Shown: one piece after another, positions 1 through 7,177 of the stretch
How the letters are laid out: every line of letters starts with the position of its first letter
Position numbering within the stretch: position 1 is the first letter of the stretch
Source of the DNA: a virus
Length of the DNA stretch: 38,202 nucleotides
Strand: one strand, 5' to 3'
Virus record (IMG/VR): IMGVR_UViG_3300010354_000225
Span: 1 to 38,202 of that record
The notes under the pieces: generated by a model
The model's database searches: none
Told to the model about the DNA's origin: nothing
Seen by the model: only the letters and a program-made list of their open reading frames with translations
Made by a program: the position numbers and the translations under genes

Positions 1-1
1 C

Positions 2-358
2 GAAGTGCTGGAGTCCCACGGAAGAAACGATGACGAGACTTGGGATTCTATCCTGATGCGTAAAGGTTCAGTACAGCATCTGAACTTCTTATCTCAGAAG
101 GAAAGAGACGTATTCAAGACATTCTCTGAGATTTCCCCTCTGAATGTTGTACAGCAAGCTGCCGCTCGACAATCATATATAGATCAGAGCCAGAGCTTAA
201 ACTTGATGATTCCACCTGATGCTCCGGCAAAAGATATTAACGCCCTAATTATCGAAGGATGGAGACTCGGAGTGAAGACATTCTATTACCAACGTTCCTC
301 AAACCCAGCACAAGAGCTTGTTCGTGATATCATGACTTGCGTGTCCTGTGAGGCTTAA
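2..358 (+). CDS. nrdA: Ribonucleotide reductase class I alpha subunit, C-terminal part (partial)
   Basis: Open from the window edge, so only about the last 118 residues are seen. The stretch with QQAAARQSYIDQSQSLNL, then PPDAPAKDIN, and then GWRLGVKTFYYQRSS is the signature C-terminal core of class I NrdA, which reduces ribonucleotides to deoxyribonucleotides. The protein ends in CVSCEA, giving the CxxC redox pair that normally passes electrons from thioredoxin or glutaredoxin to the active site, so the gene end looks intact. A small zinc-ribbon gene starts directly after the stop codon. Confidence 0.93.
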   Translation, partial: EVLESHGRNDDETWDSILMRKGSVQHLNFLSQKERDVFKTFSEISPLNVVQQAAARQSYIDQSQSLNLMIPPDAPAKDINALIIEGWRLGVKTFYYQRSSNPAQELVRDIMTCVSCEA

Positions 359-520
359 TTGAGATTATCTGAGTACTTGTTAGAGTGCGACCACTGTGGC
401 CTGGAAACACGGGTCACAGTGGTTAATAGTAGAGAAGAGCCATATCACTGCCCAATGTGCGGATATGAATCTTACTCTTCGTTAGTAGATGAAGAAGAAG
501 ATAGTGACGACACAGTATAA
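359..520 (+). CDS. Small zinc-ribbon protein
   Basis: A 53-residue frame beginning with TTG immediately after the nrdA TAA, with GAGG a few bases upstream as a possible ribosome binding site. It carries two CxxC knuckles (CDHCG and CPMCG, about 18 residues apart), a classic zinc-ribbon arrangement, followed by an acidic tail EEEDSDD. The TTG start is my choice because no ATG or GTG lies nearer the start of the conserved part. Function unknown; the position suggests cotranscription with nrdA. Confidence 0.6.
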   Translation: MRLSEYLLECDHCGLETRVTVVNSREEPYHCPMCGYESYSSLVDEEEDSDDTV

Positions 521-1028
521 AATTATTCCCATTGATCTAGAATTACATAAAAAAATAATCAATCGATGGGAAGAAGATAAATTAAATCTGAAAGACGAAT
601 CTAAATTTAGATATGAGCCAGATGACGGTTATCATGATCTTTGGAGATTAAATAGTAATCACCCTTTATATGATTTAATAAAATTTCCTATACCTTATCA
701 TGAGATATTATATCTCAGAAATCCTCCAAAGGTGGGGTTAGGTACACCACACGTAGACGGAAAAAGAGGTTGCGCTTTTAATATACCCATACAGGTAGAT
801 TTTAATTCTAGTCTTATTTACACCGCAAGAGAAGAATGCACAAGACTACCTAAAAGTAAAAGGTTATATCATTATGAACCTGAAAAATATGATTTTTACA
901 ATCTTAGACAACCTGCATTAATAAACACCCAGAATCCGCATGGCGGCGCTAACTTTGCAGATACGTATAGGATTCTTTTAAGTGTTTCTTTCTTAGAATC
1001 CTATGACTTTGTTTCGACTCATATATAA
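504..1028 (+). CDS. 2OG-Fe(II) oxygenase-like protein
   Basis: About 174 residues. It shows the facial-triad pattern of 2-oxoglutarate/Fe(II) dioxygenases: HVD (HxD) near the middle, a later His in NPHGG, and an Arg in the strand YRILLSVSF that would bind 2-oxoglutarate. The substrate cannot be told; such small oxygenases are frequent in T4-like phages. The GTG at 504 avoids most of the overlap with the zinc-ribbon gene, but ATG at 489 is also possible. The gene is noticeably A/T-rich (AAA, ATA, AGA codons) next to its neighbours, consistent with recent acquisition. Confidence 0.6.
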   Translation: MTTQYKIIPIDLELHKKIINRWEEDKLNLKDESKFRYEPDDGYHDLWRLNSNHPLYDLIKFPIPYHEILYLRNPPKVGLGTPHVDGKRGCAFNIPIQVDFNSSLIYTAREECTRLPKSKRLYHYEPEKYDFYNLRQPALINTQNPHGGANFADTYRILLSVSFLESYDFVSTHI

Positions 1029-1063
1029 GTCGTAAAGCAACAATACGAGTAATATATAAGTCG
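1021..1063. repeat. 12-bp direct repeat ATATATAAGTCG
   Basis: ATATATAAGTCG occurs at 1021-1032 (over the stop codon of the oxygenase gene) and again at 1052-1063 (ending at the ATG of the GIY-YIG gene). The copies are 31 nt apart. This may mark a recombination junction at the oxygenase insertion; it could also be chance in A/T-rich DNA. Confidence 0.6.
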
Positions 1064-1480
1064 ATGTGGTATTATAAAAATGAGGCTTACGAGCCAACGG
1101 AAGATCAATTAAAAGAATTGGTAGGATTTGTCTATGTTATTACAGATAAATCCAACAACAAAATGTATGTTGGAAAGAAGATATTCTGGTCAAGGAAGAC
1201 ATTACCACCACTTAAAGGTAAAACCCGAAAGCGCAGAAGTGTTGTCGAGTCCGATTGGAGAAGCTATTACGGATCCAGTGATCTTGTTAAACAGCTACTT
1301 GTCGAACACGGGGAACAGAACTTCCATCGCGAAATATTATACTTCTGTCGATCAAAGGGCGAGATGGGATATCTCGAAGCAAAAGAACAGTTCGCTAGAA
1401 ACGTTCTGCTAGACGACAACTACTATAATGGTATCATCAACTGTAGAGTTCATCGAAGCCATGTCCAAAGTCTGAAATGA
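1064..1480 (+). CDS. GIY-YIG-like endonuclease family protein
   Basis: 138 residues. The N-terminal part reads GFVYVITDKSNNKMYVGKK, matching the GIY...YIG hairpin (here VYV and YVG). It is followed by a basic stretch KGKTRKRRS and the pattern SDWRSYYGSS, then a Glu in EAKEQF that could act as the catalytic metal ligand. Similar proteins are conserved in T4-like phages and may be resident nucleases rather than homing enzymes. The next gene starts at the overlapping ATGA, showing translational coupling. Confidence 0.65.
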   Translation: MWYYKNEAYEPTEDQLKELVGFVYVITDKSNNKMYVGKKIFWSRKTLPPLKGKTRKRRSVVESDWRSYYGSSDLVKQLLVEHGEQNFHREILYFCRSKGEMGYLEAKEQFARNVLLDDNYYNGIINCRVHRSHVQSLK

Positions 1481-1692
1481 CAGATTACCAGATAAAAGAA
1501 GCAAATCGATTCTACTGGATTGTAAAGGGAATGCTTATCCCCGAATCCTGGTCTGAGAAAGACGTGGAGAAGACCTATCATTCTTATATGGAACGCTTAT
1601 GGGGTAACCATGAAGCTGGTGCCCACGACATCGGGTTTGAAGCAGCTTGGGCAAAGAGACAAGCAGAAAAAATTCTAAGAAATAGAAAATAG
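1477..1692 (+). CDS. Small hypothetical protein
   Basis: 71 residues, starting in the ATGA overlap with the upstream GIY-YIG gene. Rich in Trp, Tyr and charged residues, with no motif I recognise. It ends with a TAG stop, of interest because the phage encodes an amber suppressor tRNA. Readthrough would run into the next promoter, which argues that the TAG is a true stop. Confidence 0.65.
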   Translation: MTDYQIKEANRFYWIVKGMLIPESWSEKDVEKTYHSYMERLWGNHEAGAHDIGFEAAWAKRQAEKILRNRK

Positions 1693-1725
1693 GGGATTTA
1701 CATTCCCTATAAAATGGTTTATATC
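1691..1725 (+). promoter_or_regulatory. Phage promoter (TTTACA-17-TATATC)
   Basis: AGGGGA precedes TTTACA (1697-1702), then a 17-nt spacer and TATATC (1720-1725). It belongs to the repeated AGGGGxTTTACA promoter family of this window and is followed by an AAAAGGAG leader and the gene at 1751. Confidence 0.75.
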
Positions 1726-1750
1726 TTCTATAACAAAAAGGAGATACACC

Positions 1751-1924
1751 ATGACTACTCAAGAACTGAACGCTTTGGGCTGGAACATCTACCGCTCCAA
1801 CAATTGGATCGCTCGTCATCGTGAAACTGGCAAGAAAATCACAGCTGGTACGCTCTCCACTCTGCTTCAGTTGGTGACCTACGAGGAAGACATGAAAAAA
1901 TATCATGGGTCAGTCAATGCGTAA
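1751..1924 (+). CDS. Small hypothetical protein
   Basis: 57 residues starting MTTQELNALGWN, with an AAAAGGAG ribosome binding site 8 nt upstream and a clear promoter before it. First gene of an operon that continues with the SWIM-type protein and RNase H. Basic and Trp-containing; no recognisable family. It overlaps the next gene by 8 to 20 nt. Confidence 0.75.
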   Translation: MTTQELNALGWNIYRSNNWIARHRETGKKITAGTLSTLLQLVTYEEDMKKYHGSVNA

Positions 1925-2135
1925 GAATACCTACTCCCCTCGTTACTATAAACCCGAAGATATCAACTTCATTGGCCACTGGGCACTTGGCACCAAGTGG
2001 GAAGAGCCTGGTAGCAAAGGTGATACATACACCATAGAATTTACTGACAAAGGACTATCTTGCGATTGCTGGGGCATGAAGATGCACGGCAAATGTAAGC
2101 ACACATTCAACATCGTAGAGAAATGGATTAACTGA
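1905..2135 (+). CDS. SWIM-type zinc finger small protein
   Basis: 76 residues. The C-terminal part contains CDCWGMKMHGKCKH, the CxC...CxH spacing of a SWIM zinc finger, a fold linked to nucleic-acid or protein binding. A start at 1917 (MRKNTYSP) is also possible. The TGA stop overlaps the ATG of the RNase H gene by one base, so the two are probably translated together and the protein may act in replication, but this is inferred from position only. Confidence 0.7.
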   Translation: MGQSMRKNTYSPRYYKPEDINFIGHWALGTKWEEPGSKGDTYTIEFTDKGLSCDCWGMKMHGKCKHTFNIVEKWIN

Positions 2136-2986
2136 TGATTCTACTTGACTTTAGTGGTATTGCCATTGCACCTATTGTAATGGGTCAAGCCAAATATGAT
2201 GACGAAAACCTAATCCGCCATATTATCTTAAACTCCATTCGCATGTATCGCCAGAAGTTTAAAGACTATGGTGAGATGGTAATTGTTGCCGATGCTGGTG
2301 GCAATTGGCGCAAAGAGGTTTATCCTGAGTATAAGGGTAAGCGTAAGCAGAACCGTGAAGAATCTAAGATCGACTGGGATCTGGCATTCAAGAATATCTC
2401 CGCAGTGCTTGCCGAGATTAAAGAGAATATGCCTTGGAAGGTTATCCACCAGTGGGGATGCGAGGCAGATGATTCCATTGCAGAGATTACTAAGTGGACT
2501 CAAGAGTTCGGTAACTATGAAAAGGTTATGATTGTTTCGTCAGATCATGACTTTATCCAACTGCAGAAGTATGATAACGTACAGCAGTTCTCCCCAGTCA
2601 CTAAGAAGTTTGTCAAGGATCCGAATCCTCGCTTGTATCAAGCAGAACAGATCCTTGGTGGCTGTTCTGGTGACGGTGTGCCAAACGTTCTCTCTGACGA
2701 TGATACGTTCCTTGTGGAAGGTAAGCGTCAGAATACACTGTCTGCTAAGAAGAAAGCAGCATTGCTTGAAGATCCAAAAGCACTTGGCGAACAAGTATAT
2801 CGGAACTATATTCGTAACAAAAAGATGATTGTTCTTACAGAAGAGTCAGAATGTCCTGATTCTGTAAAGCAAGAAATCATAAATAAATTCGTAACGCAGA
2901 AAGTGCCTGCCCGTAATAAGGTTCTACCCTATCTTATTTCCAAGCAGTGCCGACTCCTTGTTGAAGTTGTAGAGGAATTCTTTTAA
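2135..2986 (+). CDS. rnh: T4-type RNase H (5'-3' exonuclease, FEN-1 family)
   Basis: 283 residues, close to the size of T4 RNase H (305). It removes RNA primers from Okazaki fragments during phage DNA replication. Visible FEN-family acidic motifs are LLDFSG (motif with the first Asp), VIVADAGGNWRKEVYPEYKG, the metal-binding cluster GCEADDSIA, and SSDHDF. The H3TH-like region is GGCSGDGVPNVLS. It sits in an operon with a SWIM-finger protein before it and a DUF6433 protein directly after, an order seen in T4-like phages. Confidence 0.9.
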   Translation: MILLDFSGIAIAPIVMGQAKYDDENLIRHIILNSIRMYRQKFKDYGEMVIVADAGGNWRKEVYPEYKGKRKQNREESKIDWDLAFKNISAVLAEIKENMPWKVIHQWGCEADDSIAEITKWTQEFGNYEKVMIVSSDHDFIQLQKYDNVQQFSPVTKKFVKDPNPRLYQAEQILGGCSGDGVPNVLSDDDTFLVEGKRQNTLSAKKKAALLEDPKALGEQVYRNYIRNKKMIVLTEESECPDSVKQEIINKFVTQKVPARNKVLPYLISKQCRLLVEVVEEFF

Positions 2987-2987
2987 T

Positions 2988-3407
2988 ATGGCAAGACAAT
3001 TAGACATTCATGAAGTATTTGATAAATTTGAAAAAGCAAGTACACACGAAGAAAAAATTAAAGTACTAAGACAAAACGAATCATGGGCATTGAAAGATCT
3101 TCTTAAAGGTGCGCTCGACCCAAGAGTGAAATGGTTACTTCCAGCTGGAGAAGTACCATATACCCCATGTGAAGAACATAATGCCCCTTCCACCCTTCTT
3201 AGAAAAAATGTGGATTTTAAATATTGCGTTCAAGGTGGTCCTGGCATGCAGATGCAGACCTTTAAACGCGAAAAGGTATTCCTTGGTATTGTTGAATCCA
3301 TTCATCCCAAGGATGCAAAATTGGTATGTGCTATGATTAATAAGCACCTACCAGTAAAAGATCTAACTCCTGAAATAGTAAAGGAAGCATTTCCAGGCCT
3401 ATTATGA
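2988..3407 (+). CDS. DUF6433 family phage protein
   Basis: 139 residues, starting one base after the RNase H stop. N-terminal charged helix followed by WALKDLLKGALDPRVKWLLP, a pattern typical of the DUF6433 family found next to replication genes in T4-like phages. The C-terminus carries a repeated INKHLPVKDLTPEIVKEAFPGLL-like segment (split here for length) that looks helical. Function unknown. Followed by a strong terminator. Confidence 0.75.
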   Translation: MARQLDIHEVFDKFEKASTHEEKIKVLRQNESWALKDLLKGALDPRVKWLLPAGEVPYTPCEEHNAPSTLLRKNVDFKYCVQGGPGMQMQTFKREKVFLGIVESIHPKDAKLVCAMINKHLPVKDLTPEIVKEAFPGLL

Positions 3408-3439
3408 AGTTAGATAAAAAAACATAACAATAATCAATA

Positions 3440-3472
3440 AGGTGCACGTCTTCGGACGATGCACCTTTTTCT
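3440..3472 (+). terminator. Rho-independent terminator with UUCG loop
   Basis: GGTGCA-C-GTC, a TTCG tetraloop and GAC-GA-TGCACC form a G/C-rich hairpin followed by TTTTTCTTT. It closes the RNase H operon. Confidence 0.88.
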
Positions 3473-3487
3473 TTAGGAGAACGCTAT

Positions 3488-3661
3488 ATGGTTTCAGCAA
3501 CTATCGATCGCTTAAAAAAAGATTCCAGACAACTAGAATGGTACGCAGATAGATATAGAAAACAGGGACGAACTGATAGGATGCATAAAGTACTGAATAA
3601 GAAAGCATACCTAGACGATCATATAGCCGAAATAGAAGAAACATTAGTAAAGGTAGCATAA
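3488..3661 (+). CDS. Small hypothetical protein, charged helical
   Basis: 57 residues, TTTAGGAG about 7 nt before the ATG. Mostly Lys, Arg, Asp and Glu with Leu/Ile at heptad-like spacing (DRLKKDSRQLEWYADRYR), suggesting a helical or coiled-coil protein. No family recognised. It lies between the terminator and the next promoter, so it may be read by leak-through. Confidence 0.65.
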   Translation: MVSATIDRLKKDSRQLEWYADRYRKQGRTDRMHKVLNKKAYLDDHIAEIEETLVKVA

Positions 3662-3662
3662 A

Positions 3663-3726
3663 GGGGATTTACAATTCTATCCCGTCCCGGTATAATATTA
3701 GAGTGATTCATAGGACGGGATAGAAT
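3663..3726 (+). promoter_or_regulatory. Promoter with internal 14-bp inverted repeat
   Basis: TTTACA (3668-3673), 17-nt spacer, TATAAT (3691-3696). The spacer sequence ATTCTATCCCGTCC (3674-3687) is perfectly complementary to GGACGGGATAGAAT (3713-3726) in the leader. Because half lies between -35 and -10 it cannot be an mRNA hairpin from this promoter, so it is a candidate operator or cruciform site. Confidence 0.75.
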
Positions 3727-3733
3727 ACACATC

Positions 3734-4294
3734 ATGAACATCTTCATCTTGGATAAGAACCCAATCAAAGCTGCACAGCTCCAGTGTGACAAGCACATCG
3801 TTAAGATGGTGCTTGAGTCAGCTCAGATGCTATCGACCGCACATCGTGTGCTAGATGGGCAGCTTACAAAGATTCCTTCTAAGTCAGGTAAGACTACTGT
3901 AAAAGGTTGGGTATTGCCTGACAGTCGTGGTCAGTTGCTTTATAAGGCAGTTCACGTCGGCCATCCTTGTACGGTATGGACTATGGAGTCTCTGTCTAAC
4001 TATGCATGGCATTACGAACACTTCGAGGCGCTTGCTACAGAGTTTACTTATAGATATGGTAAACGCCATAAGTCGCACGTCGATCTAGAATATGCTTTGT
4101 CAATTCCTCCAAGGAATATTCCTCAAGACGTCGGTCTTACCCCATTTAAGCTAGCTATGGGTGCAGCACCAGAGTGCATTAATCCGAGCGATCCGGTTGG
4201 TTCGTATCGTGCATTCTATCAAACAAAACAAGATCGCTTCTCCATGGATTGGACTAAGCGCGATATTCCCGAGTGGTTTCAGAAAGTAGCATGA
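3734..4294 (+). CDS. Conserved phage protein, MNIF-LD / QCDKH family
   Basis: 186 residues beginning MNIFILDKNPIKAAQLQCD, then KHIVKMVLESAQMLSTAH. This N-terminus is conserved in a family found in T4-like phages. The Cys-Asp-Lys-His and the following Glu could bind a metal. A second conserved block is WTMESLSNYAWHYEHF with RYGKRHKSH. I do not know the function. It is the first gene after a strong promoter and is coupled to the next gene through an ATGA overlap. Confidence 0.7.
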   Translation: MNIFILDKNPIKAAQLQCDKHIVKMVLESAQMLSTAHRVLDGQLTKIPSKSGKTTVKGWVLPDSRGQLLYKAVHVGHPCTVWTMESLSNYAWHYEHFEALATEFTYRYGKRHKSHVDLEYALSIPPRNIPQDVGLTPFKLAMGAAPECINPSDPVGSYRAFYQTKQDRFSMDWTKRDIPEWFQKVA

Positions 4295-4887
4295 GAACAG
4301 AAGAAGACGTATGGAAGATGATTGACCCAGATGATATCTGGGTTATGGATAAGCTTATCCTATCACGTAAGCTAGGTTATATATGCGGTCCGGTGGGGAC
4401 TGATGTACCCAAGCCAGGATGGTACATTATTCGTCCATGCGTCAATATGAAAGGTCTAGGCCTTGGTGCAGAGAAGAAGTGGTTGGATGGCAACACTGAC
4501 CACCTCCCTCACGGCTATTTCTGGTGTGAATGGTTTGAAGGTAGACATATCTCTGTTGACTATCTAATGGGATTACAATTTTTGGCGGTGGAAGGATTTA
4601 AAGGAGATAACACTCTTACCCAGTGGGATAGATGGGTGAAGGTTTCCGACCAATATCCATTGCCCAAATTCCTTCTTGAACCTTGTGTAAAGTATATCCA
4701 AATGAACTGTGAGTTTATTGGGGATAAACTTATTGAAGTACACTTCAGATTAAATCCTGATTTTGCGACTGGGGCTAATGAGGTTATACCTATCTTTACC
4801 AGGAATGTTCCTGATATGGAACTACAAGGATATACATGGGTTAGCTCTCCAGAGTTACATGGAAGAATTGGATTTTGGATGAAATAA
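4291..4887 (+). CDS. Conserved phage protein, possibly ATP-grasp-like
   Basis: 198 residues starting in the ATGA overlap. Segments GWYIIRPCVNMKGLGLG, FWCEWFEGRHISVDY and a C-terminal EFIGDKLIEVHFRLNPDF resemble the nucleotide and metal-binding ends of ATP-grasp ligases (a late acidic residue followed by an Asn-Pro). The match is only a pattern impression and the protein is short for the fold. Function uncertain. Confidence 0.55.
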   Translation: MRTEEDVWKMIDPDDIWVMDKLILSRKLGYICGPVGTDVPKPGWYIIRPCVNMKGLGLGAEKKWLDGNTDHLPHGYFWCEWFEGRHISVDYLMGLQFLAVEGFKGDNTLTQWDRWVKVSDQYPLPKFLLEPCVKYIQMNCEFIGDKLIEVHFRLNPDFATGANEVIPIFTRNVPDMELQGYTWVSSPELHGRIGFWMK

Positions 4888-4896
4888 ATTCCAATT

Positions 4897-4931
4897 AGGG
4901 GGTTTACATTTGATTTGAAATGCCTTATATT
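4897..4931 (+). promoter_or_regulatory. Phage promoter (TTTACA-17-TATATT)
   Basis: TAGGGGG then TTTACA (4903-4908), 17 nt, TATATT (4926-4931); the leader contains AACAAAGGAGATAC, giving the ribosome binding site for the gene at 4957. Confidence 0.8.
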
Positions 4932-4956
4932 ACTAGTGTAACAAAGGAGATACATC

Positions 4957-5367
4957 ATGTACTACACCTACGATGACAGCCTCTTCTCGGACCTGCACAA
5001 GGAAGTCTATGGCTTCCGTCCTTCTTCGGATCTGTATGCGGATTGGAATTCCCGCACACCTCGCCAGAAGCAGGAACTCTGGAACGCTCTGTGTGACGAG
5101 CACGAAGAGGTTATCAAGCAGGAGAAAGCCGAAAAGGCTCGTGCAGCGCTGGCGCTTACTGAACGTCTTGAGACTATGTACAAGCTTGGTGCTAAGACCG
5201 AGATCCAAGCTCTTCAGTGGATCATGACTGCTGAAGAATTCAGCGACTTTGATCTTCAGTACGGTGCAGATTATTTCTGCTACCACTTCGGTTTGGACTA
5301 CACGGAAGGTAAAAAATCCTTCCGGATTCAGGAAGCGATCAACGAGATGTTAGCTCTCGTTGATTAA
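4957..5367 (+). CDS. Hypothetical protein
   Basis: 136 residues, AAAGGAG 9 nt before the ATG. Tyr- and acid-rich N-terminus, then a long charged helix around residues 40-70 (KQEKAEKARAALALTER). No family recognised. It stands alone behind its own promoter, a layout typical of small host-interaction genes in this window. Confidence 0.75.
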   Translation: MYYTYDDSLFSDLHKEVYGFRPSSDLYADWNSRTPRQKQELWNALCDEHEEVIKQEKAEKARAALALTERLETMYKLGAKTEIQALQWIMTAEEFSDFDLQYGADYFCYHFGLDYTEGKKSFRIQEAINEMLALVD

Positions 5368-5411
5368 TTCCTGGATATATAGTAGGTTAACCACATAACC
5401 TTGGAAAATAT

Positions 5412-5651
5412 ATGCCAATATACACTTTGAAAGACTTACAGACCGAAGAGCAATGGGATGTAATCTGCAGTTGGGATGAACTAAAAGCACAATTAGATGA
5501 GAACCCAAATCTTCAGCAGGTTCTCGTACCATTGAAGATTATCAGTGGACGTATGGGCAATACTGATATGAAAGTTCCAGACGGATTTAAAGATCTTCTT
5601 AAGAATAAAATTAAAAAAGGCTCAGGAAAGGGCAATACAATTAATGTCTAG
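5412..5651 (+). CDS. Small FmdB-like phage protein lacking cysteines
   Basis: 79 residues starting MPIYTLKDLQTEEQWDVICS and ending with a basic, Gly-rich tail GFKDLLKNKIKKGSGKGN. This form (MPxYTF... with a tail near GFxDLLKxIKK) recurs just upstream of phoH in T4-like phages and resembles FmdB-type zinc-ribbon proteins without the metal ligands. It overlaps phoH by 8 nt and ends with TAG. Confidence 0.65.
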   Translation: MPIYTLKDLQTEEQWDVICSWDELKAQLDENPNLQQVLVPLKIISGRMGNTDMKVPDGFKDLLKNKIKKGSGKGNTINV

Positions 5652-6336
5652 GTCTTACACCTCCAATAGTATTAAATTAGAAAATCTTCAGCCCTTCGAA
5701 CCAAAAACCCAAAACCAGATGAACGCAAAGGAATCCTGGAAAGATGGATACAACCTTGTGTTGTCTGGTTCAGCTGGTACGGGTAAAACTTATCTTGGTC
5801 TACGCCTTGCACTGGAACAAGTTCTTGATAGAGAGACGGAATATGAAGAGCTCGTGATCGTGCGCTCGATCGTGCCTACGCGCGACATTGGTTTCTTACC
5901 TGGTGACGAAGAAGAAAAGAAGCAAGCGTATGCAGCTCCATACATCGGTCTCCTGAAGGAAATCTTTAATGATGGTGAAGCATGGAATAAGCTTGTTGCA
6001 GCTAAGAAGCTTCGCTTCGAGTCTACATCTTTTATCCGTGGTACTACCTTTAACAATGCTATTATCCTTGTCGACGAGATGCAGAATCTAAACTTTCATG
6101 AACTCGATTCTGTGATTACTCGGGTTGGTCACCAATGTAAGTTTATTATGTGTGGCGACTATTATCAGTCTGACTTCCAGAAGGATAATGACAAAAAAGG
6201 TATTTTACAGTTCATGAATATTGTGGTACAATTGAACCAATTCGAGGTGATTGAATTCACCTGGAAGGATATTGTTCGCTCTGACTTCGTTAGGGATTAC
6301 ATTATGACGAAAGAGATGCTTGGTATTAAAGGCTAA
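5644..6336 (+). CDS. phoH: PhoH-like ATPase
   Basis: 230 residues. Walker A is GSAGTGKT near residue 42 and Walker B is ILVDEMQN, followed by the PhoH-type GDYYQSD segment. These define the PhoH P-loop NTPase family, which is very common in marine and T4-like phages; the biochemical role in phages is not settled (RNA or phosphate-stress links have been proposed). The size matches the short phage form. It is translated from an overlapping start and followed by an oxygenase gene. Confidence 0.93.
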   Translation: MSRSYTSNSIKLENLQPFEPKTQNQMNAKESWKDGYNLVLSGSAGTGKTYLGLRLALEQVLDRETEYEELVIVRSIVPTRDIGFLPGDEEEKKQAYAAPYIGLLKEIFNDGEAWNKLVAAKKLRFESTSFIRGTTFNNAIILVDEMQNLNFHELDSVITRVGHQCKFIMCGDYYQSDFQKDNDKKGILQFMNIVVQLNQFEVIEFTWKDIVRSDFVRDYIMTKEMLGIKG

Positions 6337-6337
6337 T

Positions 6338-6922
6338 ATGGAACCAGGATTTACATATAAGATCGAGAATAACAGATTAATAGAAGTCTTAAAAAAAGAA
6401 TTCTATGATCATAAAAAAGATTTTCAACCCAATAGGGGTAAGCAAAACTACGAAAAATACCTCGGAACTATAGAAGAAAATAATATAGGTGCTTGGAAAG
6501 GATCTTTCTGGGAAAATCATAAAGAGCTTTTTTATTATTTAAATGAAAAAACTTACCCACAAGATCCCGAGTATATATTAGATAAATCGTGGATGAAATA
6601 CTATCCTAAAGGATCATTCTCAGGATTACATACTGAGAATGCTGATGCTAGTGTAGGAAAAGATCAATATACAAATGTTATATTAATCGATCAGTCTGAG
6701 GATATAGTCGGAGGTGTTATTGTAATTGCTGGTGACTCTATAGAACCTGATTACAAAAACCCCAATAAGAAAGAAAATATTCGGGAACGATTAATTACTA
6801 AATTCCTGAAAGATCCCGGTGACTCTATTGTCTGGAATGGAAAAACCGTTCATGGGGTTTCGAAAATAGAAAAAGGCCATAGACTGGTCTTTGTTTGCAC
6901 TAAAACAAAAATGGAAAGGTAA
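6338..6922 (+). CDS. 2OG-Fe(II) oxygenase (prolyl-hydroxylase-like)
   Basis: 194 residues. The segment MKYYPKGSFSGLHTENAD gives an HxE in the place of the usual HxD, followed about 90 residues later by TVHGVSKIEKGHRLVFV with the distal His and the Arg for 2-oxoglutarate. The order and spacing fit the prolyl 4-hydroxylase-like branch of the dioxygenases. The HxE variant can still bind iron but should be checked. A/T-rich codon use differs from phoH. The start at 6338 lies just after the phoH stop. Confidence 0.7.
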   Translation: MEPGFTYKIENNRLIEVLKKEFYDHKKDFQPNRGKQNYEKYLGTIEENNIGAWKGSFWENHKELFYYLNEKTYPQDPEYILDKSWMKYYPKGSFSGLHTENADASVGKDQYTNVILIDQSEDIVGGVIVIAGDSIEPDYKNPNKKENIRERLITKFLKDPGDSIVWNGKTVHGVSKIEKGHRLVFVCTKTKMER

Positions 6923-6923
6923 A

Positions 6924-7112
6924 ATGGCTAAGTATACTCGCTTCGACCCGCGTAACAAGAAGAACGGTCGTAACAAATCAAAGACTCTTGGAAGTGACTT
7001 CAAGAAGAAGATCCGAATGACAGAAGAACATAAGGATGTACACCGTTACAAAGGGACGAAGATCAACTGGATTTTGCCAGATGACGTTGAGGAAGATAAC
7101 TCTGTTTCTTAA
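6924..7112 (+). CDS. Small basic protein
   Basis: 62 residues; the first half is very basic (FDPRNKKNGRNKSKTLGSDF KKK), the C-terminus acidic (DDVEEDN). AAAGG lies 5 nt before the ATG. This form is common in T4-like phages and suggests nucleic-acid binding, but there is no defining motif. It is the last gene before the next promoter. Confidence 0.7.
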   Translation: MAKYTRFDPRNKKNGRNKSKTLGSDFKKKIRMTEEHKDVHRYKGTKINWILPDDVEEDNSVS

Positions 7113-7113
7113 A

Positions 7114-7149
7114 TAGGGGATTTACATTTGAAAGTGAATAGGTTATAGT
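7114..7149 (+). promoter_or_regulatory. Phage promoter (TTTACA-17-TATAGT)
   Basis: AGGGGA then TTTACA (7121-7126), 17 nt, TATAGT (7144-7149); leader with GAAAGGAA. It drives the HAD phosphatase gene and could read on into the glycan block. Confidence 0.75.
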
Positions 7150-7177
7150 GTCAATGTAACCGACGAAAGGAATCGTT

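Noticed and set aside
1477-1825. Amber readthrough product of the gene at 1477
   Set aside because: The frame stays open for about 44 codons but crosses a clear promoter and the start of the next gene, so the extension is probably accidental.
3488-3507. GGTTTCAGCAACTA at the start of the small gene at 3488, identical to part of element B
   Set aside because: It lies in coding sequence, has no closing stem and no tRNA-like arms, so I treat the match as chance.
3734-4294. Pyrimidine dimer glycosylase (DenV)
   Set aside because: The size and N-terminal setting are tempting, but the sequence does not show the T4 DenV start or its catalytic Thr2-Arg pattern.
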